A stretch of DNA of 27,387 bases from Clostridiales bacterium (lineage in GTDB: Bacteria; Bacillota; Clostridia; Oscillospirales; Oscillospiraceae). Shown one piece after another: positions 1 to 7,766 of this stretch. The notes under the pieces are model-generated. The model worked only from the letters and a program-made list of their open reading frames with translations. It ran no database searches and was not told where the DNA came from. The position numbers and the translations under genes were made by a program. The first letter of the stretch is position 1, and every line of letters begins with the position of its first letter. Location of the stretch: contig SFDT01000029.1 in the NCBI GenBank assembly GCA_004558115.1, forward strand, positions 1-27,387, read 5' to 3'.

Positions 1-110
1 CCTCCCTGTGGTTTAGTTGTGTGGTAACTCTATTCTACCAGGGTTCTGTATGAACTTCTTTATTTTCCTCTACTGTTGCACTTGATAGTATAATTCACCG
101 ACAGCCTGAA
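1..110. other. Left-edge intergenic sequence, no gene seen
   Basis: AT-rich sequence with no convincing reading frame. It contains a TATAAT hexamer at 89-94, but there is no acceptable -35 box at 16-18 bp, so I do not call a promoter. It probably holds the 3' end or trailer of a transcript entering from the left, because a strong rightward terminator follows at once. Confidence 0.4.
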
Positions 111-143
111 AGGTCCCCGGCCATCTGGCCGGGGACCTTTTTT
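111..143 (+). terminator. Rho-independent terminator, possibly bidirectional
   Basis: A perfect 12-bp stem (AGGTCCCCGGCC, 111-122, pairing with 127-138) has a 4-nt loop (ATCT) and is followed by a run of six T on the + strand (138-143). It best serves a rightward transcript from outside the window. The leftward deaminase gene ends only 8 bp away and reads through the same hairpin. On that strand the trailing sequence is only TTT, so termination there would be weaker. Confidence 0.8.
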
Positions 144-150
144 ATACGGT

Positions 151-1449
151 TCAGCGATACAGGCGGTCCACGCAGGTCTTGGCGGCGTGGAGAATGCGGT
201 CGGCGTCCAGCGTCAAAAACTCGCCGTTTTCGTAGAGGATGCGGCCGTCCACCATGGTCATGACCACGTCGCTGCCCTGGGCGGAGTAGGTCATGAGGGC
301 CAGGGGGTCAATGTTGGGGAACAGGTGGGGACGGGTCAGGTCGATGGCGATGATGTCCGCCTTTTTGCCCACCTCCAGGGCACCGGTGTCGCCGCGGCCC
401 TGGAGCCTGGCGCCGTTGCGGGTGGCCATGTTCAGCACCTGAGCGGGCTTCATGAGGGTGGGGTCCTGGGTGAAGCCGTTGTGGAGCACGGCGGCCAGGT
501 GCATTTCCTCCATCATGTTGAGGTTGTTGTTGCTGGCGGCGCCGTCAGTGCCCAGGGCCACGTTCAGCCCCAGCTCCAGCATCCGGGGGATGGGGGCGAA
601 GCCGCTGCCCAGCTTCATGTTGCTGGTGGGGTTGTGGACGGGGCTGACGCCTTTTTCCTTCATGAGGGCCATGTCCTCCTCCGTCACCCAGACGCAGTGG
701 GCGGCGAAGGTGGGGGAGTCGAAGGTGCCCAGGTCGTTGAACCACCGGGCCGGAGTCTTGCCGTACTTGGCCACGCACTCATCGTGCTCCTTCTTCGTCT
801 CCGACAGGTGGATGTGCATCCGCCCTCCCAGGGCCTTGCAGTCGGCGCTGTACGCCTCCACGATGTGGGGGAAGTTGGTGTACTCCGCGTGGATGGCGAA
901 GTCGATGAGGATGCGGCCGTCGGCCATGCCGTTGCAGTCCTTGAACAGCTGGATGGACTCCTTGGCCCGGGTGTTCTGGGCGTAGGTCTCCTCCTTGTTG
1001 AAGCACTGGTTGGGCCGGCAGAGGTTGGCCTTTATGCCCGCCGCCACGGCGTTTTCCACGGCGGTGTCCGCGTGGAAATACATGTCGGAATAGCTGGTGG
1101 TGCCGGTGGAGATCATCTCCAGCAGGGCCAGGGCGTTGCCCACCTGGATGTCCCGGGCGGTGAACTGGTCCTCAATGGGCATCATTTTTTCAAACAGCCA
1201 CTCCTGCAAAGGCAGGTCGCTGCCCACGCCCCGCAGCAGCGTCATGGCGGTGTGGCCGTGGCAGTTGATGAGGCCGGGGGCCAGCAGGCGGCCGGACATG
1301 TCCTTTTCCCGGTCATAGTCCCCCTGGGGGCGGCTCTCCCCGATATAGTCGATGACGCTGCCGTCAATGCCCAGGTACGCGTTTTTCAGCCAGCGGTAGC
1401 CGTCGCCGTCAGCGGCCAGAATGTCACAATTTTTCAAAAGCAGTTTCAC
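151..1449 (-). CDS. mtaD: Amidohydrolase, S-adenosylhomocysteine / 5'-methylthioadenosine deaminase family
   Basis: A 432-aa metal-dependent amidohydrolase of the SAH/MTA/adenosine deaminase group, which turns the adenine ring of SAH, MTA or adenosine into hypoxanthine with release of ammonia. Visible family motifs: the N-terminal HGH metal pair (H64, H66) in LINCHGHTAMTLLRG; HIHLSET in the middle; AAHCVWV; and LGTDGAASNNNLNMM carrying the late metal-binding Asp. The length is typical for the family. The start is GTG at 1449, with AAGGA about 8 nt upstream. It lies 28 bp downstream of a purine nucleoside phosphorylase on the same strand, so the two probably form a salvage operon in which deaminated nucleosides are phosphorolysed. 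The exact substrate (SAH, MTA or another nucleoside) cannot be read from sequence alone. Confidence 0.88.
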   Translation of the reverse strand: MKLLLKNCDILAADGDGYRWLKNAYLGIDGSVIDYIGESRPQGDYDREKDMSGRLLAPGLINCHGHTAMTLLRGVGSDLPLQEWLFEKMMPIEDQFTARDIQVGNALALLEMISTGTTSYSDMYFHADTAVENAVAAGIKANLCRPNQCFNKEETYAQNTRAKESIQLFKDCNGMADGRILIDFAIHAEYTNFPHIVEAYSADCKALGGRMHIHLSETKKEHDECVAKYGKTPARWFNDLGTFDSPTFAAHCVWVTEEDMALMKEKGVSPVHNPTSNMKLGSGFAPIPRMLELGLNVALGTDGAASNNNLNMMEEMHLAAVLHNGFTQDPTLMKPAQVLNMATRNGARLQGRGDTGALEVGKKADIIAIDLTRPHLFPNIDPLALMTYSAQGSDVVMTMVDGRILYENGEFLTLDADRILHAAKTCVDRLYR

Positions 1450-1477
1450 GGAAGGTTCCTTCTTTCTCAGCAGGATG

Positions 1478-2299
1478 TCATACGGCGGCGACGATCTTCT
1501 TCATGTAGTCGCTGAAGGGGCCGGCGATGACCTTGGAGGTCTCATCCACCTCCTCGGTGGTCAGGGGGCGGTCCAGCACGCCGGCGGCCATGTTGGTCAT
1601 GACGGACAGGGCCAGCAGAGGCATACCGCAGTGGGCGGCGGTCAGGGCCTCGGTGACGGTGGACATGCCCACGGCGTCGGCGCCCAGGATGCGGGCAGCC
1701 CGGATCTCGGCGGGGGTCTCAAACTGGGGGCCGGTGAAGAACATATACACGCCCTCGTGGACCCGGATGCCGGTGCCCGCGGCGCAGTCCAGGGCGATTT
1801 TCCGCAGCTCCGGGGTGTACATCCGGGAGACGTCGAAGAAGCGGGGGCCGAACTCGTCCACATTGGGGCCCCGGAGGGGGCTGTTGCCGTTGAGCTTGAT
1901 GTGGTCGGAGATGATCATCACGTCGCCGGGGCGGTAGCCGGTGTTGACGGCGCCGGCGGCATTGGTGAGGATGGTGGTCTTGACGCCCAGCAGCTTGAAC
2001 ACCCGGATGGGGATGACCAGCTGTTCGAAGTCATAGCCCTCATAGGAGTGGAACCGGCCGGACATGCACACCACCTTGCGGCCGCAGATGGTGCCGAAAA
2101 TGAGCTTGCCGGCGTGGGAGGCCACGGTGGACACCAGGAAATTGGGGATGTCCTTGTAATCCACCGCCACGGGGTTTTCGATCTCCTGGGCGAAGGGGCC
2201 CAGGCAGGAGCCCAGAATGATGGCGATCTCCGGCGTGAAGTCCACCTTTTCTTTCAGAAAATCGGCGCTCTTTTGAAAATATTCATACGTGTAGGGCAT
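1478..2299 (-). CDS. Purine nucleoside phosphorylase, trimeric type I
   Basis: A 273-aa protein, the normal length for the low-molecular-mass trimeric purine nucleoside phosphorylases (PunA/DeoD-like type I). These split inosine or guanosine with phosphate into base and ribose-1-phosphate in the cytoplasm. Motifs in order: GSCLGPFA near residue 30 (phosphate binding), SGRFHSYEGYD (family signature with His), ILTNAAGAVN, GPQFETPAEIRA (base/ribose pocket) and GMSTVTEALTAAHCGM. The ATG at 2299 has a strong AGGAGG 10 nt upstream and a promoter at 2400-2372. It is the first gene of a two-gene leftward operon with the deaminase, which supports a purine salvage role. Assignment to type I is firm; preference for hypoxanthine or guanine nucleosides is not determined. 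Confidence 0.93.
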   Translation of the reverse strand: MPYTYEYFQKSADFLKEKVDFTPEIAIILGSCLGPFAQEIENPVAVDYKDIPNFLVSTVASHAGKLIFGTICGRKVVCMSGRFHSYEGYDFEQLVIPIRVFKLLGVKTTILTNAAGAVNTGYRPGDVMIISDHIKLNGNSPLRGPNVDEFGPRFFDVSRMYTPELRKIALDCAAGTGIRVHEGVYMFFTGPQFETPAEIRAARILGADAVGMSTVTEALTAAHCGMPLLALSVMTNMAAGVLDRPLTTEEVDETSKVIAGPFSDYMKKIVAAV

Positions 2300-2371
2300 G
2301 ATTCAGATACCTCCTGCTGTTTTCATCAAGCAGCGCCCAGCCGGGAAAAAGTGGCCGCCGCAATTTGTAGT

Positions 2372-2400
2372 ATTGTATCACAGCTTGATTTTTGCGTCAA
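2372..2400 (-). promoter_or_regulatory. Promoter of the pnp-deaminase operon
   Basis: On the minus strand TTGACG (2400-2395) is followed after exactly 17 bp by TACAAT (2377-2372), a close match to a sigma-A promoter. It sits about 70 bp upstream of the phosphorylase start codon. No clear operator or riboswitch is visible in the short leader. Confidence 0.75.
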
Positions 2401-2524
2401 TCTGACAGAAAGCAACAGAAATAAACAGAAGAACTAAACAAAACTGACAGCGGGAAGGGACTGGACAAGGCGGGGGAGATGTGATACGTTGATGGACGCA
2501 AACGAAAGAACAGGAGAGAGGCAA

Positions 2525-3214
2525 ATGGAACAGACGGTGAAGGACTGGGTGTCCCGGGACACCTTTGGATATGGATACCTGCTGGATTTTTACCAGCGGG
2601 GCGCGCGGGTGTGCTGGATGGACGAGGCGGGCCTGGTGCTGCGGGATGACCGCTACCGCATCAGCTATACCGGCGGCCAGGTGCCTGCGGACCTGGCGGA
2701 GCTCAACGGTCCCGGCCTGGTGCTGACGGACAGCGGCGCGCTGAAGGAGCGTCTGTCGGCGGCGCACCCGGACTGGATGGTCATGGACTTTTCCCAGGCC
2801 TACTACCTGCAAAAGGAGCCGCCCCGGGTCCAGGCCCGGCCCGGCGTGTCCGTCCGGCCCCTCACCCTGGAGGACATGGACTTCGTGCTGGAGAATTACC
2901 ACAACCCCGGCGCCTATGAATCCCACATCCGCCAGCGCATCGCCGAGGGGATGCTGGGGGGCCTGGTGGATGGAGAGTTGGCGGGTTTCGCCGGTATCCA
3001 CCAGGAGGGCGCCCTGGGTATGCTGGAGGTGCTGCCCCAATTCCGCCGCCGGGGGCTGGCGGAGGTGCTGGAGGCGGCCATCATCGCCCGGCAGCTGGAG
3101 CGGGGGCGCTTCCCCTACTGCCATGTGCGCCGCGGCAACACCGCCTCTGAGGCCCTGCAAAGGAAGCTGGGGCTGACCTTCGACGAACACCGGACGCTGT
3201 ACTGGCTGGGCTGA
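2525..3214 (+). CDS. GNAT-family N-acetyltransferase
   Basis: A 229-aa protein with a C-terminal GNAT fold, the acetyl-CoA-dependent acyltransferase family. The core lies in the last 110 residues: SVRPLTLEDMDFVLENY opens the domain, GELAGFAGIHQEGALGMLEVLP gives strands 2-4, and PQFRRRGLAEVLEAA is the acetyl-CoA pyrophosphate loop (Q/R-x-x-G-x-A/G). The N-terminal half is unassigned. I choose the ATG at 2525 because AGGAG (2512-2516) stands 8 nt before it. The upstream TTG/ATG at 2489/2492 would add 11-12 residues and has only a poorly placed GGGGGAG. The substrate is unknown. The gene diverges from the purine operon and is followed by a separate promoter, so it is probably monocistronic. Confidence 0.8.
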   Translation: MEQTVKDWVSRDTFGYGYLLDFYQRGARVCWMDEAGLVLRDDRYRISYTGGQVPADLAELNGPGLVLTDSGALKERLSAAHPDWMVMDFSQAYYLQKEPPRVQARPGVSVRPLTLEDMDFVLENYHNPGAYESHIRQRIAEGMLGGLVDGELAGFAGIHQEGALGMLEVLPQFRRRGLAEVLEAAIIARQLERGRFPYCHVRRGNTASEALQRKLGLTFDEHRTLYWLG

Positions 3215-3220
3215 GGGCGG

Positions 3221-3249
3221 TTGCTTTTCCGGGGAAATGCGTGTAAACT
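3221..3249 (+). promoter_or_regulatory. Probable promoter for lspA-rluD
   Basis: TTGCTT (3221-3226), a 17-bp spacer, then TAAACT (3244-3249), 33 bp before the lspA ATG. It fits the sigma-A pattern with one weak position in each box. It lies directly after the acetyltransferase stop codon. Confidence 0.55.
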
Positions 3250-3282
3250 AAGGAATATCTGAAAAACAAGGAGAATCCATCC

Positions 3283-3783
3283 ATGTGTGATATCCTCATC
3301 GCCCTTCTGGCCGCCGCGGGCCTGGCCCTGGACCAGTGGCTGAAGGCCTATGTCACCGCCAACATTCCCCTGGGGCAGGCCCAGCCGCTGGTGCCGGGCC
3401 TGGTGGAGCTGCGGACCGTCCACAACTACGGCGCCGCCTGGTCCAGCTTTTCCGGACAGCGGTGGCTGCTGGTGGCCGTCACCTGCTGCATCGTGGCGGC
3501 GGTGGCGGTGCTGCTGGCGCGGCGGGTGGTGCGGCACCCCCTGGGGGTGGCCGCCTGCACTATGATCATCTCCGGCGGCATCGGCAACATCGTGGACCGG
3601 GTGCGGCTGGGCTACGTGGTGGACATGTTTAACCTGCTGTTCATGGAGTATCCCGTGTTCAACGTGGCGGACATTTTCGTGGTGTGCGGCACCCTGCTGG
3701 GAGCCGTGTACTATCTCTGGTTCTACGACAAATACGACAAAAAGGACAAGGCCCATGGAGAATCTGACGCTCCAAGCGAATAA
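3283..3783 (+). CDS. lspA: Lipoprotein signal peptidase (signal peptidase II)
   Basis: A 166-aa integral membrane aspartyl protease that removes the signal peptide of diacylglyceryl-modified prolipoproteins. Four hydrophobic segments are apparent (about residues 4-22, 62-80, 86-103 and 130-147). The conserved residues are in place: D17 in the first helix (LALDQWLK), N102 and D105 in GGIGNIVDRV, and N127/A129/D130 in FNVAD. D105 and D130 correspond to the catalytic pair known from the family. AAGGAG precedes the ATG at 3283 by 9 nt. The 3' end overlaps the start of the rluD-type gene by 29 bp, a common lspA-rluD arrangement in Firmicutes that implies co-transcription and coupled translation. 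Confidence 0.95.
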   Translation: MCDILIALLAAAGLALDQWLKAYVTANIPLGQAQPLVPGLVELRTVHNYGAAWSSFSGQRWLLVAVTCCIVAAVAVLLARRVVRHPLGVAACTMIISGGIGNIVDRVRLGYVVDMFNLLFMEYPVFNVADIFVVCGTLLGAVYYLWFYDKYDKKDKAHGESDAPSE

Positions 3784-4669
3784 GGAGGACGCCGGCACCC
3801 GGGTGGACGCCTGGCTGGCCGCCCGGGTGGAGGGCCTGACCCGCTCCGCCGCGGCGCGGCTGCTGGAGGAGGGCCGTGTCACCTGGAACGGCAAGGTCCT
3901 GGCCAAAAACCACAAGCTCACCGGCGCCGAGACCCTGGAGCTCTCCCTCCCGGAGCCGGAGCCGGTGGACGCGGCGCCTCAGGACATCCCCCTGGACATC
4001 GTGTACGAGGACGGGGATGTCATCGTGGTGAACAAGCCCAAGGGCCTGGTGGTCCACCCGGCCCCCGGCCACCCGGACGGCACGCTGGTCAACGCCCTGC
4101 TGTACCACTGCGGCGGCTCCCTGTCGGGCATCGGCGGGCAGCTGCGCCCGGGCATCGTCCACCGCATCGACCGGGACACCTCCGGCCTCATCATCGCCGC
4201 CAAGAACGACGCCGCCCACCAGTGCCTGGCCGCCCAGCTCCAGGACCACACCCTGGCCCGGGTGTACCGCTGCATCGTGGTGGGCAATCTCCGGGAGGAC
4301 GCCGGCACCGTGGACGCCCCCATCGGCCGCCATCCCGTGGACCGGAAGAAAATGGCGGTGGTGGCGAATGGCCGCCCCGCCGTCACCCACTGGCGGGTGC
4401 TGGAGCGGCTGCGGGGGTGCACCTATGTGGAGTGCCGGCTGGAGACCGGCCGCACCCACCAGATCCGGGTCCACATGGCCCACCTGGGCCACCCCATCCT
4501 GGGGGACACGGTGTACGGTGCCAAAAAGCCCGTTCCCGGCCTTCAGGGTCAGTGCCTCCACGCCGTGGGCCTGCGGTTCCGCCATCCCCGCACCGGGGAG
4601 CTGGTGGAGCTCTCCTGCGGCCTGCCGGAGGAATTTGAAGCCCAGCTGAAAAAACACACACTTTCCTGA
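3755..4669 (+). CDS. rluD: RluD-type 23S rRNA pseudouridine synthase (RluA family)
   Basis: A 304-aa protein with an N-terminal S4 RNA-binding domain (about residues 15-62, TRVDAWLAARVEGLTRSAAARLLEEGRVTWNG region quoted by position only as 16-46) and a C-terminal RluA-family catalytic domain. The signature HRIDRDTSGL (136-145) supplies the catalytic Asp139. ETGRTHQIRVHMAHLGHPILGD, around residues 229-250, is the second family signature. These enzymes isomerise uridines in 23S rRNA helix 69 or related sites. The exact target is not certain, since RluA-family paralogues differ in site. It begins inside lspA (29-bp overlap) and ends just before a strong terminator, so it closes that operon. Confidence 0.85.
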   Translation: MENLTLQANKEDAGTRVDAWLAARVEGLTRSAAARLLEEGRVTWNGKVLAKNHKLTGAETLELSLPEPEPVDAAPQDIPLDIVYEDGDVIVVNKPKGLVVHPAPGHPDGTLVNALLYHCGGSLSGIGGQLRPGIVHRIDRDTSGLIIAAKNDAAHQCLAAQLQDHTLARVYRCIVVGNLREDAGTVDAPIGRHPVDRKKMAVVANGRPAVTHWRVLERLRGCTYVECRLETGRTHQIRVHMAHLGHPILGDTVYGAKKPVPGLQGQCLHAVGLRFRHPRTGELVELSCGLPEEFEAQLKKHTLS

Positions 4670-4679
4670 CCACCGTCCA

Positions 4680-4714
4680 GGCGGAGCTTCCAGCGGAAGC
4701 TCCGCCTGTTTTTT
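4680..4714 (+). terminator. Rho-independent terminator after rluD
   Basis: A perfect 12-bp GC-rich stem (GGCGGAGCTTCC, 4680-4691, with 4695-4706), a 3-nt loop, then TGTTTTTT ending at 4714. It lies 10 bp after the rluD stop codon. Confidence 0.93.
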
Positions 4715-4794
4715 GTGGAAAGATTTGAAAGTGAAACATAAAATTTGCACAAAAAGCAATCGATTACTTACAACAAATCTGATAAAAACAGTCG

Positions 4795-4823
4795 TTGACA
4801 GCGGCAATGACCGCTGATAGAAT
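4795..4823 (+). promoter_or_regulatory. Strong sigma-A promoter with palindromic spacer, upstream of HPr-like gene
   Basis: A perfect -35 TTGACA (4795-4800), 17-bp spacer, and -10 TAGAAT (4818-4823), 60 bp before the ATG at 4884. An inverted repeat CAGCGG (4799-4804), 6 nt, CCGCTG (4811-4816) overlaps the -35 box and fills most of the spacer, where a repressor would block polymerase. The repeat being an operator is my inference. Confidence 0.8.
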
Positions 4824-4883
4824 ATGGCCCGAATTCAGGGAGGCCGGACCCGGTTTCCCGGAAAGGCAAGAAAGGAAATTATT

Positions 4884-5105
4884 ATGACGAAGACGATCGA
4901 GATCACCAGCAAGAGCCAGGTGGAGCGCATCAACCAGCTGGCTTCCGAAGTCCCCTATGAGGTCTGGCTGAGCACCGACACCGTCATGCTGGATGCCCGC
5001 TCTCTGCTGGGCCTGTTCTCCCTGGTGGGGAAGAAGGCCCGCGTGGTGGCGTCGGATAATGTAAACCCCAAGGCATTTGGCAAACTGGTGGACAAAATGG
5101 CGTGA
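4884..5105 (+). CDS. HPr-like small protein lacking the phospho-histidine
   Basis: A 73-aa protein of the size and order of HPr, the phosphocarrier of the sugar phosphotransferase system. The second half matches the HPr pattern around the Ser46 helix: LDARSLLGLFSLVG aligns with the usual vnaKSilglmsLg, followed by the final strand and helix (ARVVASDN, AFGKLVDKMA). The N-terminal loop that normally reads GLHARPA is replaced by SKSQVERINQLASEV, with no histidine in the protein at all, so it cannot carry phosphate as HPr does. I choose the ATG at 4884, which has AAAGGAA about 7-8 nt upstream; the frame-open codons from 4824 lie within or just after the promoter. It is monocistronic, with its own strong promoter and terminator. 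A regulatory or structural role is possible but not demonstrated. Confidence 0.8.
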   Translation: MTKTIEITSKSQVERINQLASEVPYEVWLSTDTVMLDARSLLGLFSLVGKKARVVASDNVNPKAFGKLVDKMA

Positions 5106-5120
5106 GAACGCCAAAGGAAA

Positions 5121-5158
5121 CCTCGGACGGCGCTTTTGCGCCGTCCGAGGTTTTTCTT
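5121..5158 (+). terminator. Rho-independent terminator after HPr-like gene
   Basis: A perfect 13-bp stem (CCTCGGACGGCGC, 5121-5133, with 5138-5150), a TTTT loop, then TTTTTCTT. It isolates the HPr-like gene from miaB; the T-tract runs into the miaB -35 region. Confidence 0.95.
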
Positions 5159-5185
5159 GTGCTTTTTCACCTTTTATGCTATGAT
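5157..5185 (+). promoter_or_regulatory. Probable miaB promoter
   Basis: TTGTGC (5157-5162), 17 bp, TATGAT (5180-5185), followed by an AT-rich start region and the miaB ribosome binding site at 5210-5214. It abuts the preceding terminator, as expected for the next transcription unit. Confidence 0.6.
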
Positions 5186-5222
5186 ATTTTAGTTAAAGTA
5201 TAAAAACACGGAGGAACGATTT

Positions 5223-6638
5223 TTGGAACGCAAACAAGTACTGGTCTCCCAGGCGGACCTGGACCGCCAGCGGGACTTTCAGGAGAAGATCCGCGCCATG
5301 TTCGCCGCCCGCCAGGCCCATCCCGTGGCCTGCGTGGACACCTTCGGCTGCCAGCAGAACGTGGCCGACGGCCAGAAGCTCATGGGTATGCTGGAGGCCT
5401 GCGGCTTCACCTTTACCCAGGACCCCAAGGAGGCGGACCTGGTCATTCTGAATACCTGCGCCGTCCGGGAGCACGCGGAGCAGCGGGTGTTCGGCAACCT
5501 GGGGATCCTGACCCACACGAAAAAGGAGAACCCGGAGCAGGTCATCGCCCTGTGCGGCTGCATGGCCCAGGAGGAGCGGGTCAGCAAGCGGGTGAAGGAG
5601 TCCTACCGCCACGTGGACCTGGTGTTCGGCCCCCACGCCCTGTGGAAGTTCCCGGAGCTTCTCTGGCAGGTGTACGAGACGCGCAAGCGGGTCTTCGCCG
5701 TGGACGATGAGCACGGCACCATCGCCGAGGGCATCCCTGTGGTGCGGGAGAAGGGCGTGAAGGCCTGGGTGTCCATCATGTACGGCTGCAACAACTTCTG
5801 CTCCTACTGCATCGTCCCCTACGTCCGGGGCCGGGAGCGGAGCCGGGACCCCCAGTGCGTTTTGCAGGAGGTACGGGAGCTGGTGGAGGCCGGCTACAAG
5901 GACATCACCCTCCTGGGCCAGAACGTTAACTCCTACGGCAACGACTTAGGGCTGGGGTACGATTTTTCGGACCTGCTGGCGGACATTGACAAAATCCCGG
6001 GAGAATATCTCATCCGCTTCATGTCCAGCCATCCCAAGGACGCCACGAAAAAGCTCTTTGACACCATGGCCCGTTGTCCCCATGTGGCCAAGCAGCTGCA
6101 CCTGCCCTTTCAGTCCGGCAATGACCGGGTGCTGAAGGAGATGAACCGCCGCTACACCCGGGCGCAATACCTGGACCTGGTGAACTACGCCAAGTCCGTC
6201 ATGCCCGGCCTGGTGCTGACCTCCGACGTGATCATCGGCTTCCCCGGGGAGACAGAGGCGGAGGCCATGGACACCGTGTCCCTGGTGGACGAGGTGGGCT
6301 TTGACGCCCTGTTCACGTTTATTTATTCCCCCCGCCCCGGCACGAAGGCCGCCCAAATGCCGGACCCCGCCACCCGGGCGGAGAAGCAGAAGTGGTTCGA
6401 CAAGCTCCTGGAGGTCCAGAATGCCAAGTCCGCCGCCCTCCACGCCGCCTACATCGGCAAGACCGTGAGGGTGCTGGTGGACGGCGAGAGCGATGACGCC
6501 GACTTCCCCCTGGCCTCCCGGACGGAGGGCAACCGCCTGGTGCGGCTGAAGGGGGACAAGGCCCTCATCGGCCAGTTTGTGGATGTGACCGTCACCGGCA
6601 GCAACACCTGGGCCCTGTACGGCGAGCCGGTCCAATAA
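5223..6638 (+). CDS. miaB: tRNA-2-methylthio-N6-dimethylallyladenosine synthase
   Basis: A 471-aa radical-SAM methylthiotransferase that adds the 2-methylthio group to i6A at position 37 of tRNAs reading UNN codons. Three parts are visible. The N-terminal UPF0004 domain has cluster cysteines C43 (TFGCQQN), C79 (LNTCAVRE) and C113 (CGCMAQE). The radical-SAM core has C189, C193 and C196 in YGCNNFCSYCIVPYVRGRE. A TRAM RNA-binding domain occupies about residues 405-468. CQQN, CNNFCSYC and VRGRE are hallmarks of MiaB rather than MtaB or RimO. It starts at TTG (5223) with GGAGG 8 nt upstream. The i6A substrate is made by MiaA, encoded at 16050 in this same window. An MBL-fold gene follows after 12 bp, probably co-transcribed. 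Confidence 0.95.
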   Translation: MERKQVLVSQADLDRQRDFQEKIRAMFAARQAHPVACVDTFGCQQNVADGQKLMGMLEACGFTFTQDPKEADLVILNTCAVREHAEQRVFGNLGILTHTKKENPEQVIALCGCMAQEERVSKRVKESYRHVDLVFGPHALWKFPELLWQVYETRKRVFAVDDEHGTIAEGIPVVREKGVKAWVSIMYGCNNFCSYCIVPYVRGRERSRDPQCVLQEVRELVEAGYKDITLLGQNVNSYGNDLGLGYDFSDLLADIDKIPGEYLIRFMSSHPKDATKKLFDTMARCPHVAKQLHLPFQSGNDRVLKEMNRRYTRAQYLDLVNYAKSVMPGLVLTSDVIIGFPGETEAEAMDTVSLVDEVGFDALFTFIYSPRPGTKAAQMPDPATRAEKQKWFDKLLEVQNAKSAALHAAYIGKTVRVLVDGESDDADFPLASRTEGNRLVRLKGDKALIGQFVDVTVTGSNTWALYGEPVQ

Positions 6639-6650
6639 CAGGAGGACGCT

Positions 6651-7475
6651 ATGAAGATCATCACCCTCATGGAAAACGAGGCCTGCGGCGGCCTGACCGC
6701 CGCCCGTGGCCTGAGCCAGTATATCGAGACCCCCAAGCACAAGATCTTATTTGACATGGGCCCTGACAGCGCCTTTATTGAAAACGCGGAAAAGCTGGGC
6801 GTGGACCTGGCGGCGGTGGATGTGGCGGTGCTGTCCCACGGCCACTCCGACCACGGCGGCGGCCTGCGGGCCTTCTGCGAGGTCAACAGCCGGGCAGACG
6901 TGCTGGTGCACCCGGACGCCTTCGGCGACTTTTACGCCGTGGTGCCCGGTGAGGCTCCCCGGTACATCGGCCTGGAGGCGGACATCTGGGAGCTGGAGAG
7001 CCGGGTGGTGCCCACGGCGCCGGGCCTGCGGCTGGATGAGGAGCTGTCCCTTCTGGGGGACATCCCCAATACGTTCCCCTGGACCCCTGTTGTGGAAAAA
7101 TTGCAGGAAAAGACGCCGGAGGGCTTCCGGCGTGACACGTTCCGCCACGAGCAGCATTTGCTGGTGGAGGCCTGGGGCAAGGCGGTGCTGTTCGCCGGCT
7201 GCGGCCACGGCGGCATCGTGAACATCGTCCGGGCGGCGGAGGCCCAGTTGGGCCGGCGGCCCGACGCGGTGTTCGGCGGCTTCCACCTCTTTGAGCTGGA
7301 CCCGGCGGACCCCAAGAGTGAGGAGCTTCTGCGGGCCACCGGAGAGGAGCTGGCCAAGGGGGATACCGTGTATTATACCGGCCACTGCACCGGAGAGTAT
7401 GCCTTTGAGGTGCTCCACGGCATCCTGGGGGAGCGGCTGCGGCCCATGCACGCCGGCACCGCGGCGGAGATCTAA
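6651..7475 (+). CDS. MBL-fold metallo-hydrolase
   Basis: A 274-aa metallo-beta-lactamase-fold protein. The zinc motif HGHSDHGGG (H63, H65, D67, H68) is intact. Further His residues at the expected later positions lie in FAGCGHGGIVN, FGGFHLFEL and YTGHCTGE. The overall order resembles the archaeal/bacterial group often labelled 7,8-dihydropterin-6-yl-methyl-4-(beta-D-ribofuranosyl)aminobenzene-5'-phosphate synthase-like, but the real substrate in bacteria is unknown. It lies 12 bp after miaB with AGGAGG just before the ATG, hence probably in the miaB operon. Its stop codon (7473-7475) overlaps that of the convergent small gene (7474-7472). Confidence 0.85.
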   Translation: MKIITLMENEACGGLTAARGLSQYIETPKHKILFDMGPDSAFIENAEKLGVDLAAVDVAVLSHGHSDHGGGLRAFCEVNSRADVLVHPDAFGDFYAVVPGEAPRYIGLEADIWELESRVVPTAPGLRLDEELSLLGDIPNTFPWTPVVEKLQEKTPEGFRRDTFRHEQHLLVEAWGKAVLFAGCGHGGIVNIVRAAEAQLGRRPDAVFGGFHLFELDPADPKSEELLRATGEELAKGDTVYYTGHCTGEYAFEVLHGILGERLRPMHAGTAAEI

Positions 7476-7717
7476 CGGTAGACCTCCCGGGCCAGGAGAA
7501 AGGCCTGGCGGGCAAAGGCGTCCTCGCTGGCGCCCTCGGCGGCGTTCCGGGCTTCCTCATAGGCTAAAAACAGCTTGCGCTGGCCGGCGGTGAGGGAGTC
7601 CAGCAGGGCGTTCAGGGCCTGCTGCTCCCGGACCTGGAGAGGGAAGGATTCTCCGGGGAGGGTGTTTTGGCGGGCGTTTGACAGATGGGAAAGCAGGATG
7701 TCGATGTAGTCTTGCAT
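7472..7717 (-). CDS. Small helical protein of unknown function
   Basis: An 81-aa protein, predicted all-helical and without membrane segments or recognised catalytic motif. It starts MQDYIDILLSHLSNARQ and ends in a helix rich in Phe/Ala/Arg (FARQAFLLAREVYR). I choose the ATG at 7717 because AGGAAGTG lies about 6-7 nt upstream; the open frame to 7747 would start inside the promoter region. In size and layout it is like small proteins seen beside XRE regulators in Oscillospiraceae (DUF6809-like), but I could not confirm membership. It diverges from the XRE gene across a shared operator region and converges on the MBL gene with overlapping stop codons. Confidence 0.65.
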   Translation of the reverse strand: MQDYIDILLSHLSNARQNTLPGESFPLQVREQQALNALLDSLTAGQRKLFLAYEEARNAAEGASEDAFARQAFLLAREVYR

Positions 7718-7736
7718 AAAATCACTTCCTAAAAAG

Positions 7737-7766
7737 TTGACACACACGTTCGTGTGTGATTATAAT
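7737..7766 (+). promoter_or_regulatory. Promoter of the small XRE regulator, with overlapping reverse promoter
   Basis: Consensus -35 TTGACA (7737-7742), 18-bp spacer and perfect -10 TATAAT (7761-7766), leading to the ATG at 7807. On the opposite strand a second TATAAT (7764-7759) overlaps this -10, with TTGACG at 7790-7785. The 20-bp spacing of that reverse promoter is long, so it is less certain; it would serve the 81-aa gene. Confidence 0.8.

Noticed and set aside
2489..2524. TTG/ATG at 2489/2492 as the acetyltransferase start
   Set aside because: The ATG at 2525 has a well-spaced AGGAG, and the upstream starts have only a badly spaced G-rich stretch.
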